A DNA stretch of 64,000 bases, taken from positions 4,650,001 through 4,714,000 of the forward strand of contig NZ_JBEJGY010000004.1 of NCBI RefSeq assembly GCF_040253615.1, given 5' to 3'. Below are positions 41,853 to 50,455 of the stretch, in pieces. The stretch comes from Streptomyces sp. Edi4 (GTDB lineage Bacteria; Actinomycetota; Actinomycetes; Streptomycetales; Streptomycetaceae). The notes under the pieces are model-generated. The model saw nothing but the letters and a program-made list of their open reading frames with translations. It was not told the origin of the DNA and did not search any database. The position numbers and the translations under genes were made by a program. Every line of letters starts with the position of its first letter. Within the stretch, counting starts at the first letter, position 1.

Positions 41853-42827
41853 ATGCGTGCGATCAGGTTCGACGAGTTCGGCGGTCCCGAGGTGCTGCGG
41901 CTCGTGGAGGCGAAGGTGCCGGAGCCGGGGCCGGGCGAGGTGAGCGTCGACGTCGCGTACGTCGGCGTCAACTTCGCGGATCTCAAGGCGCGTTCGGCGG
42001 GGTACCGGGTGGGCTCGCTGCCCTTCGTGCCCGGGCTCGAACTCTCCGGGCGCGTGCGGGCCGTCGGCGACGGGGTGGCGGGGATCGCGGTCGGCCAGGA
42101 GGTCGCCGCGATGACCGAGGGCGGCGCCTACGCGGACGTGGCCGTCGCCCCGGCCGCCACCGTCTTCTCGCTGCCCGCCGGGATGAGCCTGCGCACCGCC
42201 GCGACCCTGCCCACCGTGCTGCCCACCGCGCACGCCCTGATCCACGAGGTGGGCCGGCTGCAACCGGGCGAGAGCGTCCTGGTGCAGGGCGCCGCGGGGG
42301 GAGTCGGCACCGTCGCCGGGCAGCTCGCCCGGCTCGCCGGGGCCGGCGCGGTCTACGGGGTGGTCTCCAGCCAGGCCAAGGCGGAGTACGCCCGCGCGCA
42401 CGGCTATGACGACGCCTTCCTGACCGACACCTTCGCGACGGACGTCCTGCGCGCCACCGGCGGCCGGGGCGTGGACCTGGTGCTCGACCCCGTCGGCGGC
42501 GAGACCCTGCGCCACGGCCTCGAAGCGCTCGCCCTGTTCGGCCGTCTCGTCTCGTACGGCAACGCGAGCGGCGACGCGGCCTGGCAGGTGGGCCAGAACG
42601 AGCTGTATCCACGCGCCCGTTCGGTGTCCGGCTTCTCCATCCTGGGCCTGGCGGCCGACGACCCCGCCGCCCTGCGCGCGATCGCGGACCGCGCCCTGTC
42701 CCTCGCCATCGGCGGGGAGGTGGAGCTGCCGGTCACCGCCGAGTTCGCCCTCGAAGAGGCCGCCTCCGCCCACCGGTTGATGGAGAGCCGGACATCGACG
42801 GGGAAGCTCCTGCTGAAGGCCGGCTGA
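41853..42827 (+). CDS. NADPH:quinone oxidoreductase, zinc-free MDR family
   Basis: The product is 324 aa. The GroES-like N-terminal domain (MRAIRFDEFGGPEVLRLVEA, FVPGLELSGRVRAVGDGV) and the Rossmann domain (ESVLVQGAAGGVGTVAGQLARLAG) place it in the QOR group of medium-chain dehydrogenases. The structural- and catalytic-zinc cysteines are missing, as expected for QOR. It reduces quinones or activated alkenes with NADPH. It is expressed from the palindrome-controlled promoter upstream, so induction by an electrophile or drug ligand is plausible. It converges with the ArsR/DUF5937 gene. Confidence 0.9.
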   Translation: MRAIRFDEFGGPEVLRLVEAKVPEPGPGEVSVDVAYVGVNFADLKARSAGYRVGSLPFVPGLELSGRVRAVGDGVAGIAVGQEVAAMTEGGAYADVAVAPAATVFSLPAGMSLRTAATLPTVLPTAHALIHEVGRLQPGESVLVQGAAGGVGTVAGQLARLAGAGAVYGVVSSQAKAEYARAHGYDDAFLTDTFATDVLRATGGRGVDLVLDPVGGETLRHGLEALALFGRLVSYGNASGDAAWQVGQNELYPRARSVSGFSILGLAADDPAALRAIADRALSLAIGGEVELPVTAEFALEEAASAHRLMESRTSTGKLLLKAG

Positions 42828-42847
42828 GGAGCCGCCCGGCCGGGGCG

Positions 42848-43963
42848 CTAGCGCAGCACCCCCTCCAGGAAGTCGCTGCCCAGGCGGGCCACCACCGTCA
42901 GGTCCAGCTGGTGCAGCACATAGCGGCCCCGGCGCCGGGTGGTGAGGAGGCCGGCCCGCTTCAGGACGGCCAGATGGCGGGAGACCTCGGGTGCGGTGAT
43001 CCCGTGCTGTTCGGCGAGCTCTCCCGTGGTGTTGGGCGAGCGCGCCAGGTTGCGGCACAGGCGCATCCGCATCGGGTGCGCGAGGGCTTCCATGCGCAGC
43101 TTGAGCAGGTCCACCGAGGCGGGCGACGGCAGTTCGGGCCCGTGCACCGGGTAGTGGATCACCGGCCGCCAGCCCGGCGCGTGCAGCACCATCAGATGGG
43201 GCCAGCCGAACGACGTGGGTACGAAGGTGAGCCCGGCGCCGGGCTCGGGGTCGGTGGCGGTGGTGTGGCCCTCGGACAGCTTGTCCACCTCGATGCGGGT
43301 GCCGCTCGCATCGAGGCTGAGGGCCGCCGACACCGCGTGCACGGCCTCGTCGAGCCCCTTGCGGCGCAGCAGCTCCGCCTTGTGCCGTGCGTCGGCGGCC
43401 AGTTGGACCCGGATCCGCTGCCAGGTGTCCGCGAAGAACGCCTGGTCGCAGTCCTCCAGGAGACGCCGCAGCCAGGCCCGCACGGAACCGGGATCGTCCA
43501 GCAGCCGGCGCGTGAAGTCCACCTGCCGAGGGCCCCGGTTGGCCGCGAGCTCAAGGGCGCGCGTCCGCATCGCCGGGTCGCACAGCGGCGAGGGCGTCTT
43601 CACGCTGTACAGGTTGCAGGTGATCTCCAGGGCGGCGGAGGTGAACCGCTCGTCGGACAGCCGGTCGAGCAGGTCCAGGTCCTCGGCGAGCGTCGAGCCG
43701 GGGGTGCCGCCCTGGCCGGGTATGCCCGCGAAGGGCATGAACACGTCGGAGAAGGTGTGCCGCCACAGGAACTCCGCCTCGTGCAGCCGGTCGGCGAGGT
43801 CGGGCGGCAGCGCGGCCGCGGTCGCGGTGGCCCAGCCGTGCAGACCGGGGTGGTGGCCGGGCTCGGAGAGCGCGTGCAGGGCCAGGCCCAGCTCGGCCAG
43901 CGGGGAGACCGCGAAGCCGATGCGTTCGGGCGCCAGGCCCGTGATGTCGATGGTCACGCTCAT
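42848..43963 (-). CDS. ArsR-family regulator with N-terminal DUF5937
   Basis: The product is 371 aa. About 250 residues of a DUF5937-type sensor (MSVTIDITGLAPERIGFAVSPLAELGLALHAL..., VVVIHYP-like core at GWRPVIHYPV) precede a C-terminal ArsR winged helix: RMEALAHPMRMRLCRNLARSPNTTGELAEQHGITAPEVSRHLAVLKRAGLLTTRRRGRYVLHQLD. No metal-binding cysteine motif is visible in the DNA-binding domain, so a non-metal ligand is more likely. ATG 43963 is chosen; a GTG five codons earlier is possible. Two matching palindromes lie 40-100 bases upstream, arguing for autoregulation and control of the divergent small gene. Confidence 0.85.
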   Translation of the reverse strand: MSVTIDITGLAPERIGFAVSPLAELGLALHALSEPGHHPGLHGWATATAAALPPDLADRLHEAEFLWRHTFSDVFMPFAGIPGQGGTPGSTLAEDLDLLDRLSDERFTSAALEITCNLYSVKTPSPLCDPAMRTRALELAANRGPRQVDFTRRLLDDPGSVRAWLRRLLEDCDQAFFADTWQRIRVQLAADARHKAELLRRKGLDEAVHAVSAALSLDASGTRIEVDKLSEGHTTATDPEPGAGLTFVPTSFGWPHLMVLHAPGWRPVIHYPVHGPELPSPASVDLLKLRMEALAHPMRMRLCRNLARSPNTTGELAEQHGITAPEVSRHLAVLKRAGLLTTRRRGRYVLHQLDLTVVARLGSDFLEGVLR

Positions 43964-44002
43964 GCGCCCATGGTGCACCGGACCACTGACAGCGCCTTCG
44001 TC

Positions 44003-44064
44003 GATTGACGCTCCTGGTCAATCCGGCGCCCGCACCGCGCGCCGTTTGACGGCGCCCGTCAATC
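44003..44064. promoter_or_regulatory. Duplicate operators GATTGAC-N7-GTCAATC
   Basis: The first copy is perfect: GATTGAC (44003-44009), seven-base spacer, GTCAATC (44017-44023). The second, 41 bases on, is GTTTGAC (44044-44050), seven-base spacer, GTCAATC (44058-44064), with one mismatch. Both lie between the ArsR/DUF5937 gene and the divergent small gene, so that regulator is the inferred binder. Confidence 0.72.
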
Positions 44065-44102
44065 GGCGCGACAGGAGGCCCGGGCGGGCGCACCGTTGAG
44101 GC

Positions 44103-44339
44103 ATGGACGCGATGCAGCAGCACATGATCGACGCCTACCGCGCGGCCCGGCTCGGGGAGCCCGCCCCGCCGCTCCCCGGCACCCACGACGTGGCGGTCCT
44201 CAAGGAGTTGCGGGACTACCGCCGCTTCGAGGCGGTCCTCGCGGGCCGGCTCGCCACCGGGCGGCTACGGGCGGCCCTGGCCCATCTGTTCGCCCCGCCA
44301 CGCCCTGGCGGGCACCGCAGCCCGCCCGCCTGCCGCTGA
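44103..44339 (+). CDS. Small conserved actinobacterial protein
   Basis: The product is 78 aa: MDAMQQHMIDAYRAARLGEPAPPLPGTHD, then LKELRDYRRFEAVLAGR and a basic C-terminus. I recognise the general form from Streptomyces genomes but know no function or named domain. It is divergent from the ArsR/DUF5937 regulator with the duplicate operators between them, so it is probably in that regulator's control. No membrane segment or signal peptide is visible. Confidence 0.55.
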   Translation: MDAMQQHMIDAYRAARLGEPAPPLPGTHDVAVLKELRDYRRFEAVLAGRLATGRLRAALAHLFAPPRPGGHRSPPACR

Positions 44340-44417
44340 GCGGGCGCGGCGGGTGCGGGTGCGGCGGGCGCGGCGGGCGCGGTCACCGGCCGTCCGCGTC
44401 CGGCCCCGCCCCGCTGC

Positions 44418-45620
44418 TCACACGATCCGGCGTACGAAGTCCGCCACGGCCGCGCGCACGTCCTCGGCGGTCCACTCCAGACCCGGCGCGTTGACCGTGA
44501 CCTCCGTGAAGGAGAGCCCGGGCGGGCCGGCCGGCGCCGCGAACCAGCGCCGGAACAGGCACACCCCGCTCTCCTCGGTCTGCCGGAGCGCGGCCGCGCT
44601 CAGCACGTCGGCGTCGTAGGGCAGCCACACCTGGAACTCATGGGTGTGCGGCACCTCGGGGTTGACCCGGAACCACGCCACGCCGGCCTCGGTGAAGCCC
44701 TCCGCGAGCGCCTTGGCCACGATCTTGGCGTGCGCCACGTACGACGGCAGTTCGGGCAGCACCCGGCGCAGGCCGGACAGGGCCGCGAAGGCGGCGGGGA
44801 ACTGCTGGAAGATCTGGCCGCCGTAGCGGTGGCGCCAGGTGCGCGCCTGGGCGATCAGCGACTCCGGGCCCGCGAGGACCGCGCCGGAGAGGCCGCCGAG
44901 CGACTTGTAGAACGAGACGTAGACGCTGTCCGCGAGGCTCGCGATCTCGCTGAGCGGGCGCCCGAAGTGGGTGGCCGTCTCCCAGATCCTGGCGCCGTCG
45001 AAGTGCACCACCGCGTCCCGCTCGCGGGCCGCGTCGACCACGGCCACCAGCTCCTGCCAGGTGGGGAGCACAAACCCGGCGTCGCGCAGCGGGAGCTCCA
45101 GCATCAGGATGCCGAAGGGCTCGTCGAAGCCGCGTATCTCCGCCGCGTCCGGCAGCCTCGGCGCATCGGTCGGATGCACCGTACGCAACCCGCTGACCTG
45201 GCTGAACGCGTCGCGCTCATGGATTTCGGGGTGGGACATGGGGTGCAGGGCGACCGTGGGGTCGCCGGTACGGGCCGCCCAGCAGCGCAGCGCGACCTGC
45301 TGGGCCATCGTGCCGCTGGGGAAGAAGGCGGCGGCCGGGAAACCGAGTTCCTTGGCGGCGCGGCGCTCCAGCTCGGCCACGGGACCGTCGCCGTAGATGT
45401 CGGAGGGCTCGTTCAGGTCGTAGACCTCGCCCGCGTCCGCCACCAGGGCCGTAAGACGCTCCCCGACGCTCTGGTCGACGGCTGAGTCCGCCAGCCTGCG
45501 CCGGGCGCCGCGGTGGACGGCGATACGGTGCCTGCGAGCCGCTTCCGGGGTCTGCTCGGGCTGATCGTCCGGGGTGGCGGGGGCCGTGTCGGCCAGAGGG
45601 GCGTGTTCGTTTTCTGCCAT
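44418..45620 (-). CDS. Threonine aldolase-like, beta-eliminating lyase family
   Basis: The product is 400 aa. It is a PLP fold-type I enzyme: PLP-phosphate region FFPSGTMAQQVAL, aspartate in VVHFDGARIWET and PLP lysine Lys239 in VYVSFYKSLGGLSGAVLAG. This is the low-specificity threonine aldolase pattern, which splits threonine or allo-threonine to glycine and acetaldehyde. An approximately 45-residue extension precedes the usual start of the domain. ATG 45620 is chosen. The gene is divergent from the cofactor operon, with a DnaA-box sequence between them. Confidence 0.85.
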   Translation of the reverse strand: MAENEHAPLADTAPATPDDQPEQTPEAARRHRIAVHRGARRRLADSAVDQSVGERLTALVADAGEVYDLNEPSDIYGDGPVAELERRAAKELGFPAAAFFPSGTMAQQVALRCWAARTGDPTVALHPMSHPEIHERDAFSQVSGLRTVHPTDAPRLPDAAEIRGFDEPFGILMLELPLRDAGFVLPTWQELVAVVDAARERDAVVHFDGARIWETATHFGRPLSEIASLADSVYVSFYKSLGGLSGAVLAGPESLIAQARTWRHRYGGQIFQQFPAAFAALSGLRRVLPELPSYVAHAKIVAKALAEGFTEAGVAWFRVNPEVPHTHEFQVWLPYDADVLSAAALRQTEESGVCLFRRWFAAPAGPPGLSFTEVTVNAPGLEWTAEDVRAAVADFVRRIV

Positions 45621-45642
45621 GGCGCGATGATCGCCCACAGCC

Positions 45643-45651
45643 TGTGGACAA
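45643..45651 (-). promoter_or_regulatory. Perfect DnaA box in a divergent promoter region
   Basis: The minus strand reads TTGTCCACA, the preferred Streptomyces DnaA box, 22 bases upstream of the aldolase-like gene start. It is a single site, not an origin cluster. It overlaps a short CCACAG-CC-TGTGG dyad, so it may also be coincidental. Confidence 0.45.
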
Positions 45652-45751
45652 CCAAGGGGGTTTCCGGGGCCTGGGCGTAGCATGACGGGGCCGATTGATT
45701 TTGGTTTGGCGTCCGGTACCCCTCGCGGACTGGAACGGAAGGCCCCACCAC

Positions 45752-46675
45752 GTGAACGCACCACCAGAGCACCGTCACGAGAACAGCCCGGCGGACCGCC
45801 CCGCCCGCCTCGCCGTGGGCGTCGTCGGCGCGGGCCGGGTCGGTCCCGCGCTCGCCGCCGCGCTCCAGCTCGCGGGCCACCGCCCGGTCGCCGTCTCGGG
45901 CGTCTCCGACGCCTCGGTGCGCAGGGCCGCCGCCCTGCTGCCCGACGTGCCGCTGCTCCCGCCCGCCGAGGTCATGGAGCGCGCCGACCTCGTCCTGCTC
46001 ACCGTCCCCGACGACGCCCTGCCGGGCCTGGTCCAGGGCCTCGCGGAGACCGGCGCGGTCCGGCCCGGGCAGCTCCTGGTGCACACCTCGGGCCGCTTCG
46101 GCACGGCCGTCCTCGACCCCGCGCGCCGGGCCGGCGCGCTGCCGCTCGCCCTGCACCCGGCGATGACGTTCACCGGGACCGCCGTGGACGTCCAGCGCCT
46201 CGCGGGCTGCTCCTTCGGCGTGACCGCGCCCCAGGAGCTGCGGCTTGCGGCGGAGGCGCTGGTCATCGAGATGGGCGGCGAGCCCGAGTGGATCGAGGAG
46301 GAGGCCCGCCCGCTCTACCACGCGGCCCTCGCGCTCGGTGCGAACCACCTGGTCACACTGGTCGCCCAGTCGATGGAGCTGCTGCGCAAGGCCGGTGTCG
46401 GCGCCCCCGACCGGATGCTCGGCCCGCTGCTCGGCGCGGCCCTGGACAACGCGCTGCGCTCGGGTGACGCGGCGCTGACCGGCCCGGTCGCGCGCGGCGA
46501 CGCCGGTACGGTCGCCGCCCACGTGGCGGAGTTGCGCAAGCACGCGCCGGGCACGGTCGCCGGATACCTCGCCATGGCCCGTACGACCGCCGATCGCGCG
46601 CTCGCGCACGGACTGCTCAAGCCCGAGCTCGCCCAGGACCTGCTCGGGGTGCTCGCGGAAGGAGATGCCCGATGA
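45752..46675 (+). CDS. Rossmann/DUF2520 protein, candidate ketopantoate reductase (PanG-like)
   Basis: The product is 307 aa. An N-terminal NAD(P)-binding Rossmann fold (VGVVGAGRVGPALAAALQLAGH, DLVLLTVPDDALPGLVQGL) is followed by the DUF2520 helical domain (PLYHAALALGANHLVTLVAQSMELLRKAGV, LTGPVARGDAGTVAAHVAEL). In Francisella a reductase of this type, PanG, replaces PanE in pantothenate synthesis. Here the gene leads a coupled operon and overlaps panC by four bases, which supports the same role: reducing ketopantoate to pantoate for PanC. That function is inferred, not shown. GTG 45752 is chosen with GGAAGG ten bases upstream. Confidence 0.82.
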   Translation: MNAPPEHRHENSPADRPARLAVGVVGAGRVGPALAAALQLAGHRPVAVSGVSDASVRRAAALLPDVPLLPPAEVMERADLVLLTVPDDALPGLVQGLAETGAVRPGQLLVHTSGRFGTAVLDPARRAGALPLALHPAMTFTGTAVDVQRLAGCSFGVTAPQELRLAAEALVIEMGGEPEWIEEEARPLYHAALALGANHLVTLVAQSMELLRKAGVGAPDRMLGPLLGAALDNALRSGDAALTGPVARGDAGTVAAHVAELRKHAPGTVAGYLAMARTTADRALAHGLLKPELAQDLLGVLAEGDAR

Positions 46676-47694
46676 ACGCGCGGACCGCCCAGGAGGCCGA
46701 GTCCGGGGCCACCGCCCTGGTGCGTACGGGCGCCGAGCTCGCGGCCCTTCGCCGGACCGGGCGCCGCGCCGTGGTCATGACCATGGGCGCGCTGCACGAG
46801 GGCCACGCCACCTTGATCCGCACCGCGCGCCGGCTGGCGGGCCCCGGGGGCCAGGTCGTGGTCACCGTGTTCGTCAACCCGCTCCAGTTCGGCGCGGGCG
46901 AGGACCTTGACCGCTACCCGCGCACCCTGGACGCCGACCGCGCGATCGCCGAACGCGAGGGCGCCGACGCGGTGTTCGCGCCCGGCGTCGAGGAGGTCTA
47001 CCCCGGCGGCGAGCCCCAGGTGCGCGTCACGGCGGGCCCCATGGGCGAGCTCCTTGAGGGCGCCGCGCGCCCCGGCCACTTCGACGGCATGCTGACCGTC
47101 GTCGCCAAGCTGCTCCACCTGACCGCGCCCGACCTCGCCCTGTTCGGCCAGAAGGACGCCCAGCAACTGGCCCTGATCCGGCGGATGGTGCGCGATCTGA
47201 ACTTCCCGGTGGAGATCGTCGGCGTACCGACGGTGCGGGAGGAGGACGGGCTCGCCCTGTCCAGCCGCAACCGCTACCTCGCGCCCGCCGAGCGCACCGC
47301 CGCCCTCGCGCTCTCGCGCGCCCTGTTCGCGGCCCGCGACCGGCTCGCCGCCGAGCACGCCTTGCTCGCGCGGGCCGCCGCCGGCGGCACCGGCCTCGGC
47401 AGGGCCGGCGCGCTGACCGCGATGGGCGAGGCCCGCGCCGCCGCCGACGCGCACGCGGTGGCCGCCGCCGCGCCGTCCCCCGCCGCGATCAGGGCCGTCG
47501 CCCAGGGCGTGCTCGACGACGCGGCCAAGGCCGAACCCCCGGTCGTCGCCGACTACTTGGCGCTGGTCGACCCGGCGACCTTCCGCGAGGCACCCGAGGG
47601 GTTCGCCGGTGAGGCGGTCCTCGCGGTCGCCGCGCGCGTCGGCACCACGCGCCTCATCGACAACATCCCGCTCACGTTCGGAGCACTGGCATGA
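46672..47694 (+). CDS. panC: Pantothenate synthetase
   Basis: The product is 340 aa. It joins pantoate and beta-alanine with ATP. Motifs are MTMGALHEGHATLIR (HIGH-like, 37-50), FVNPLQFGAGEDLDRYPRT, ALFGQKDAQQLALIRRMVRDLN and the KMSKS-like LALSSRNRYL. It is about 50 residues longer than the Escherichia coli enzyme, owing to an alanine-rich insert (about 225-265) after SRNRYL. The ATG overlaps the DUF2520 stop, and its own stop overlaps the nadB start. Confidence 0.95.
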   Translation: MNARTAQEAESGATALVRTGAELAALRRTGRRAVVMTMGALHEGHATLIRTARRLAGPGGQVVVTVFVNPLQFGAGEDLDRYPRTLDADRAIAEREGADAVFAPGVEEVYPGGEPQVRVTAGPMGELLEGAARPGHFDGMLTVVAKLLHLTAPDLALFGQKDAQQLALIRRMVRDLNFPVEIVGVPTVREEDGLALSSRNRYLAPAERTAALALSRALFAARDRLAAEHALLARAAAGGTGLGRAGALTAMGEARAAADAHAVAAAAPSPAAIRAVAQGVLDDAAKAEPPVVADYLALVDPATFREAPEGFAGEAVLAVAARVGTTRLIDNIPLTFGALA

Positions 47695-49436
47695 CCACCA
47701 CCGGCACGACGGGCACCGAGGCGCCCGCCCCAGGTATACGGCTCGACGCGCCCGCCGCGGGCTGGTCCATCGACGCGGACGTCGTGGTCGTCGGCTCCGG
47801 CGTCGCGGGCCTGACCGCGGCCCTGCGCTGCACCGCCGCGGGTCTGGCCACGGTCGTCGTCACCAAGGCCCGCCTGGACGACGGTTCCACGCGCTGGGCG
47901 CAGGGCGGCATAGCGGCCGCGCTCGGCGAGGGCGACACCCCCGAGCAGCACCTGGACGACACCCTGGTGGCCGGGGTCGGCCTGTGCGACGTGGACGCGG
48001 TGCGCCTGCTGGTCACCGAAGGCCCCGGCGCGGTACGGCGGTTGATCGACACCGGCGCCCACTTCGACACCGACGAGTCCGGCGCGATCTCGCTGACCCG
48101 TGAGGGCGGCCACCACCGCCGCCGCATCGTGCACGCGGGCGGCGACGCGACGGGCGCGGAGGTCTCCCGCGCGCTCGTCGAGGCGGTCCGCACCCGGGCG
48201 GTGCGCACCATCGAGAACGCGCTGGTGCTCGACCTCCTCAAGGACGCCGAAGGACGTACCGCCGGCATCACCCTGCACGTCATGGGGGAGGGCCAGCACG
48301 ACGGCGTCGGCGCGGTGCGCGCGCCGGCGGTGGTGCTCGCCACCGGTGGCATGGGCCAGGTGTTCGCGGCCACCAGCAACCCGTCGGTGTCCACCGGCGA
48401 CGGTGTGGCCCTCGCGCTGCGGGCCGGCGCCGAGATCTCCGACCTCGAATTCGTCCAGTTCCACCCCACCGTCCTCTTCCTCGGCGCCGACGCCGAGGGC
48501 CAGCAGCCGCTGGTCTCCGAGGCCGTACGCGGCGAGGGCGCCCACCTCGTGGACGCGGCGGGCACCCGCTTCATGCTCGGGCAGCACGAGCTGGCCGAGC
48601 TCGCCCCGCGCGACATCGTCGCCAAGGCCATCACCCGCCAGATGCGGGCCCAGGACGCCGAGCACATGTATCTGGACGCCCGCCACTTCGGCGCCGAGAT
48701 GTGGGAGCACCGCTTCCCCACCATCCTGGCCGCCTGCCGCGCGCACGGCATCGACCCGGTGACCGAGCCCATTCCGGTCGCCCCCGCCGCGCACTACGCC
48801 TCCGGCGGCATCCGCACCGACCTGCGCGGCCGCACCACCGTGCCCGGCCTGTACGCGTGCGGCGAGGTCGCCTGCACCGGTGTGCACGGCGCCAACCGGC
48901 TCGCCTCCAACTCCCTGCTCGAAGGCCTGGTCTTCGCGGAGAACATCGCGGCGGACATCGTGGCGAACGGCGCCGCCGGATCCACGGGGGCCGCGTCAAC
49001 TCCCGTACCGGGCACGGCCGTTGACTCCGGCTGGCACGGCGAGCCGGTGCCGCTGCTCGACCCGGCCGCCCGCATCCAGATCCAGCGGACCATGACCAGA
49101 GGCGCCGGAGTGCTGCGCTCCGCCGACAGCCTCGCCGAGGCGGCCGTCCGCCTCGAGGCGATCGGCGCCGACGAGCACAAGGCCGCCGTGCCGGGCGTCG
49201 AGGCGTGGGAGACCACAAATCTGCTGCTCGTCGCGCGCGTCCTGGTCGCGGCGGCCGCCGCCCGCCCCGAGACCCGCGGCTGCCACTGGCGCGAGGACCG
49301 GCCCGACCGCGACGACGCGGACTGGCAGCGCCACCTCGTCGTCCGCCTCACCCCCGAGCGGTCCCTGGACATCCGTCCCACCCCGGCCGCCACCTTCCCC
49401 CCGACCCTCGCCACCCCCCTGGAGCCGTCACCGTGA
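47691..49436 (+). CDS. nadB: L-aspartate oxidase
   Basis: The product is 581 aa. It oxidises L-aspartate to iminoaspartate with FAD, the first step of de novo NAD synthesis. The dinucleotide-binding motif is VVVVGSGVAGLTAALRC (32-48), and the substrate loop TRWAQGGIAAALGEGDTPEQHLDDTLVAG and the GGHHRRRIVHAGGDATG motif are typical. The active-site/FAD region HYASGGIRTDLRGRTTVPGLYACGEVACTGVHGANRLASNSLLEGLVF is complete. It is coupled on both sides (ATGA with panC, GTGA with nadC). The partner quinolinate synthase NadA is not in the window. Confidence 0.96.
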   Translation: MTTTGTTGTEAPAPGIRLDAPAAGWSIDADVVVVGSGVAGLTAALRCTAAGLATVVVTKARLDDGSTRWAQGGIAAALGEGDTPEQHLDDTLVAGVGLCDVDAVRLLVTEGPGAVRRLIDTGAHFDTDESGAISLTREGGHHRRRIVHAGGDATGAEVSRALVEAVRTRAVRTIENALVLDLLKDAEGRTAGITLHVMGEGQHDGVGAVRAPAVVLATGGMGQVFAATSNPSVSTGDGVALALRAGAEISDLEFVQFHPTVLFLGADAEGQQPLVSEAVRGEGAHLVDAAGTRFMLGQHELAELAPRDIVAKAITRQMRAQDAEHMYLDARHFGAEMWEHRFPTILAACRAHGIDPVTEPIPVAPAAHYASGGIRTDLRGRTTVPGLYACGEVACTGVHGANRLASNSLLEGLVFAENIAADIVANGAAGSTGAASTPVPGTAVDSGWHGEPVPLLDPAARIQIQRTMTRGAGVLRSADSLAEAAVRLEAIGADEHKAAVPGVEAWETTNLLLVARVLVAAAAARPETRGCHWREDRPDRDDADWQRHLVVRLTPERSLDIRPTPAATFPPTLATPLEPSP

Positions 49437-50455
49437 GCACGCCCGAGGAATTTCGTCCCCAGCCGGTGGACGTCCCCCTGATCCAGATCGGTGCGCCCGC
49501 CCAGGGCGGCGGCTGCGGCGACGACTGCGGCTGCGGTGGTGACGAGGTGTACGAGTGCGGCCTCGACCCCGCGCTCGCCGCGCTGCTCGCCGAGTCGGGC
49601 CTCGACCCCGTCCAGGTCGAGGACATCGCCCACCTCGCCATCGAGGAGGACCTGGACGGCGGCGTCGACGTGACGTCCGCCGCCACCGTCCCGCAGGACG
49701 CCGTCGCCACCGGCGACTTCACCGCGCGCGAGGCCGGCACGGTGGCGGGTCTGCGCGTCGCCGAGGCGATCCTGTCGATCGTGTGCACCGAGGAGTTCGA
49801 GGTCGAGCGGCACGTCGCCGACGGCGACCGCGTCGAGGCCGGCCAGAAGCTGCTCAGCGTCACCACCCGCACCCGCGACCTGCTGACCGGCGAGCGCAGC
49901 GCGCTCAACCTGCTGTGCCGCCTGTCCGGCATCGCCACCGCCACCCGTGCCTGGGCCGACGCCCTTGAGGGCACGGGTGCCAAGGTCCGCGACACCCGCA
50001 AGACCACGCCGGGTCTGCGCGCCCTGGAGAAGTACGCGGTGCGCTGCGGCGGCGGCGTCAACCACCGCATGTCCCTGTCGGACGCGGCGCTGGTCAAGGA
50101 CAACCACGTGGTCGCGGCCGGCGGCGTGGCCGAGGCGTTCAAGGCCGTACGCGACCGCTTCCCGGGTCTCGCCATCGAGGTCGAGGTCGACACCCTGGCG
50201 CAGGTCACCGAAGTCCTGGACGCCGGGGCCGACTTGATCCTGCTCGACAACTTCACCCCGGCCGGGACCGCCGAGGCGGTCGACCTGGTCGCGGGCCGCG
50301 CGATGCTGGAGTCCTCGGGCCGCCTGACCCTGGCCAACGCCCGGGAGTACGCGGCGACGGGCGTGGACTATCTGGCGGTGGGCGCCCTCACGCACTCCTC
50401 GCCGATCCTGGACATCGGCCTGGACCTGCGCGAGGCCGGAGAGGGCTCGGCCTGA
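49433..50455 (+). CDS. nadC: Nicotinate-nucleotide diphosphorylase with Cys-rich N-terminal extension
   Basis: The product is 340 aa. It converts quinolinate and PRPP to nicotinate mononucleotide. The core is complete: ALNLLCRLSGIATATR, DTRKTTPGLRALEKYAVRCGGGVNHRMSLSDAALVKDNH, EVEVDTLAQVTEVLDAGADLILLDNF and VDYLAVGALTHSSPILDIGLDL. It is about 55 residues longer than usual because of an N-terminal extension with four clustered cysteines (28, 32, 34, 42; C-X3-C-X-C-X7-C) in a glycine/aspartate-rich segment, suggestive of a metal site. GTG 49433 overlaps the nadB stop. A later start would exclude the extension but would lose the coupling. Confidence 0.95.
   Translation: MSTPEEFRPQPVDVPLIQIGAPAQGGGCGDDCGCGGDEVYECGLDPALAALLAESGLDPVQVEDIAHLAIEEDLDGGVDVTSAATVPQDAVATGDFTAREAGTVAGLRVAEAILSIVCTEEFEVERHVADGDRVEAGQKLLSVTTRTRDLLTGERSALNLLCRLSGIATATRAWADALEGTGAKVRDTRKTTPGLRALEKYAVRCGGGVNHRMSLSDAALVKDNHVVAAGGVAEAFKAVRDRFPGLAIEVEVDTLAQVTEVLDAGADLILLDNFTPAGTAEAVDLVAGRAMLESSGRLTLANAREYAATGVDYLAVGALTHSSPILDIGLDLREAGEGSA

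Noticed and set aside
45643..45651. Replication origin
   Set aside because: Only one DnaA box, no AT-rich segment, and no dnaA/dnaN genes nearby.
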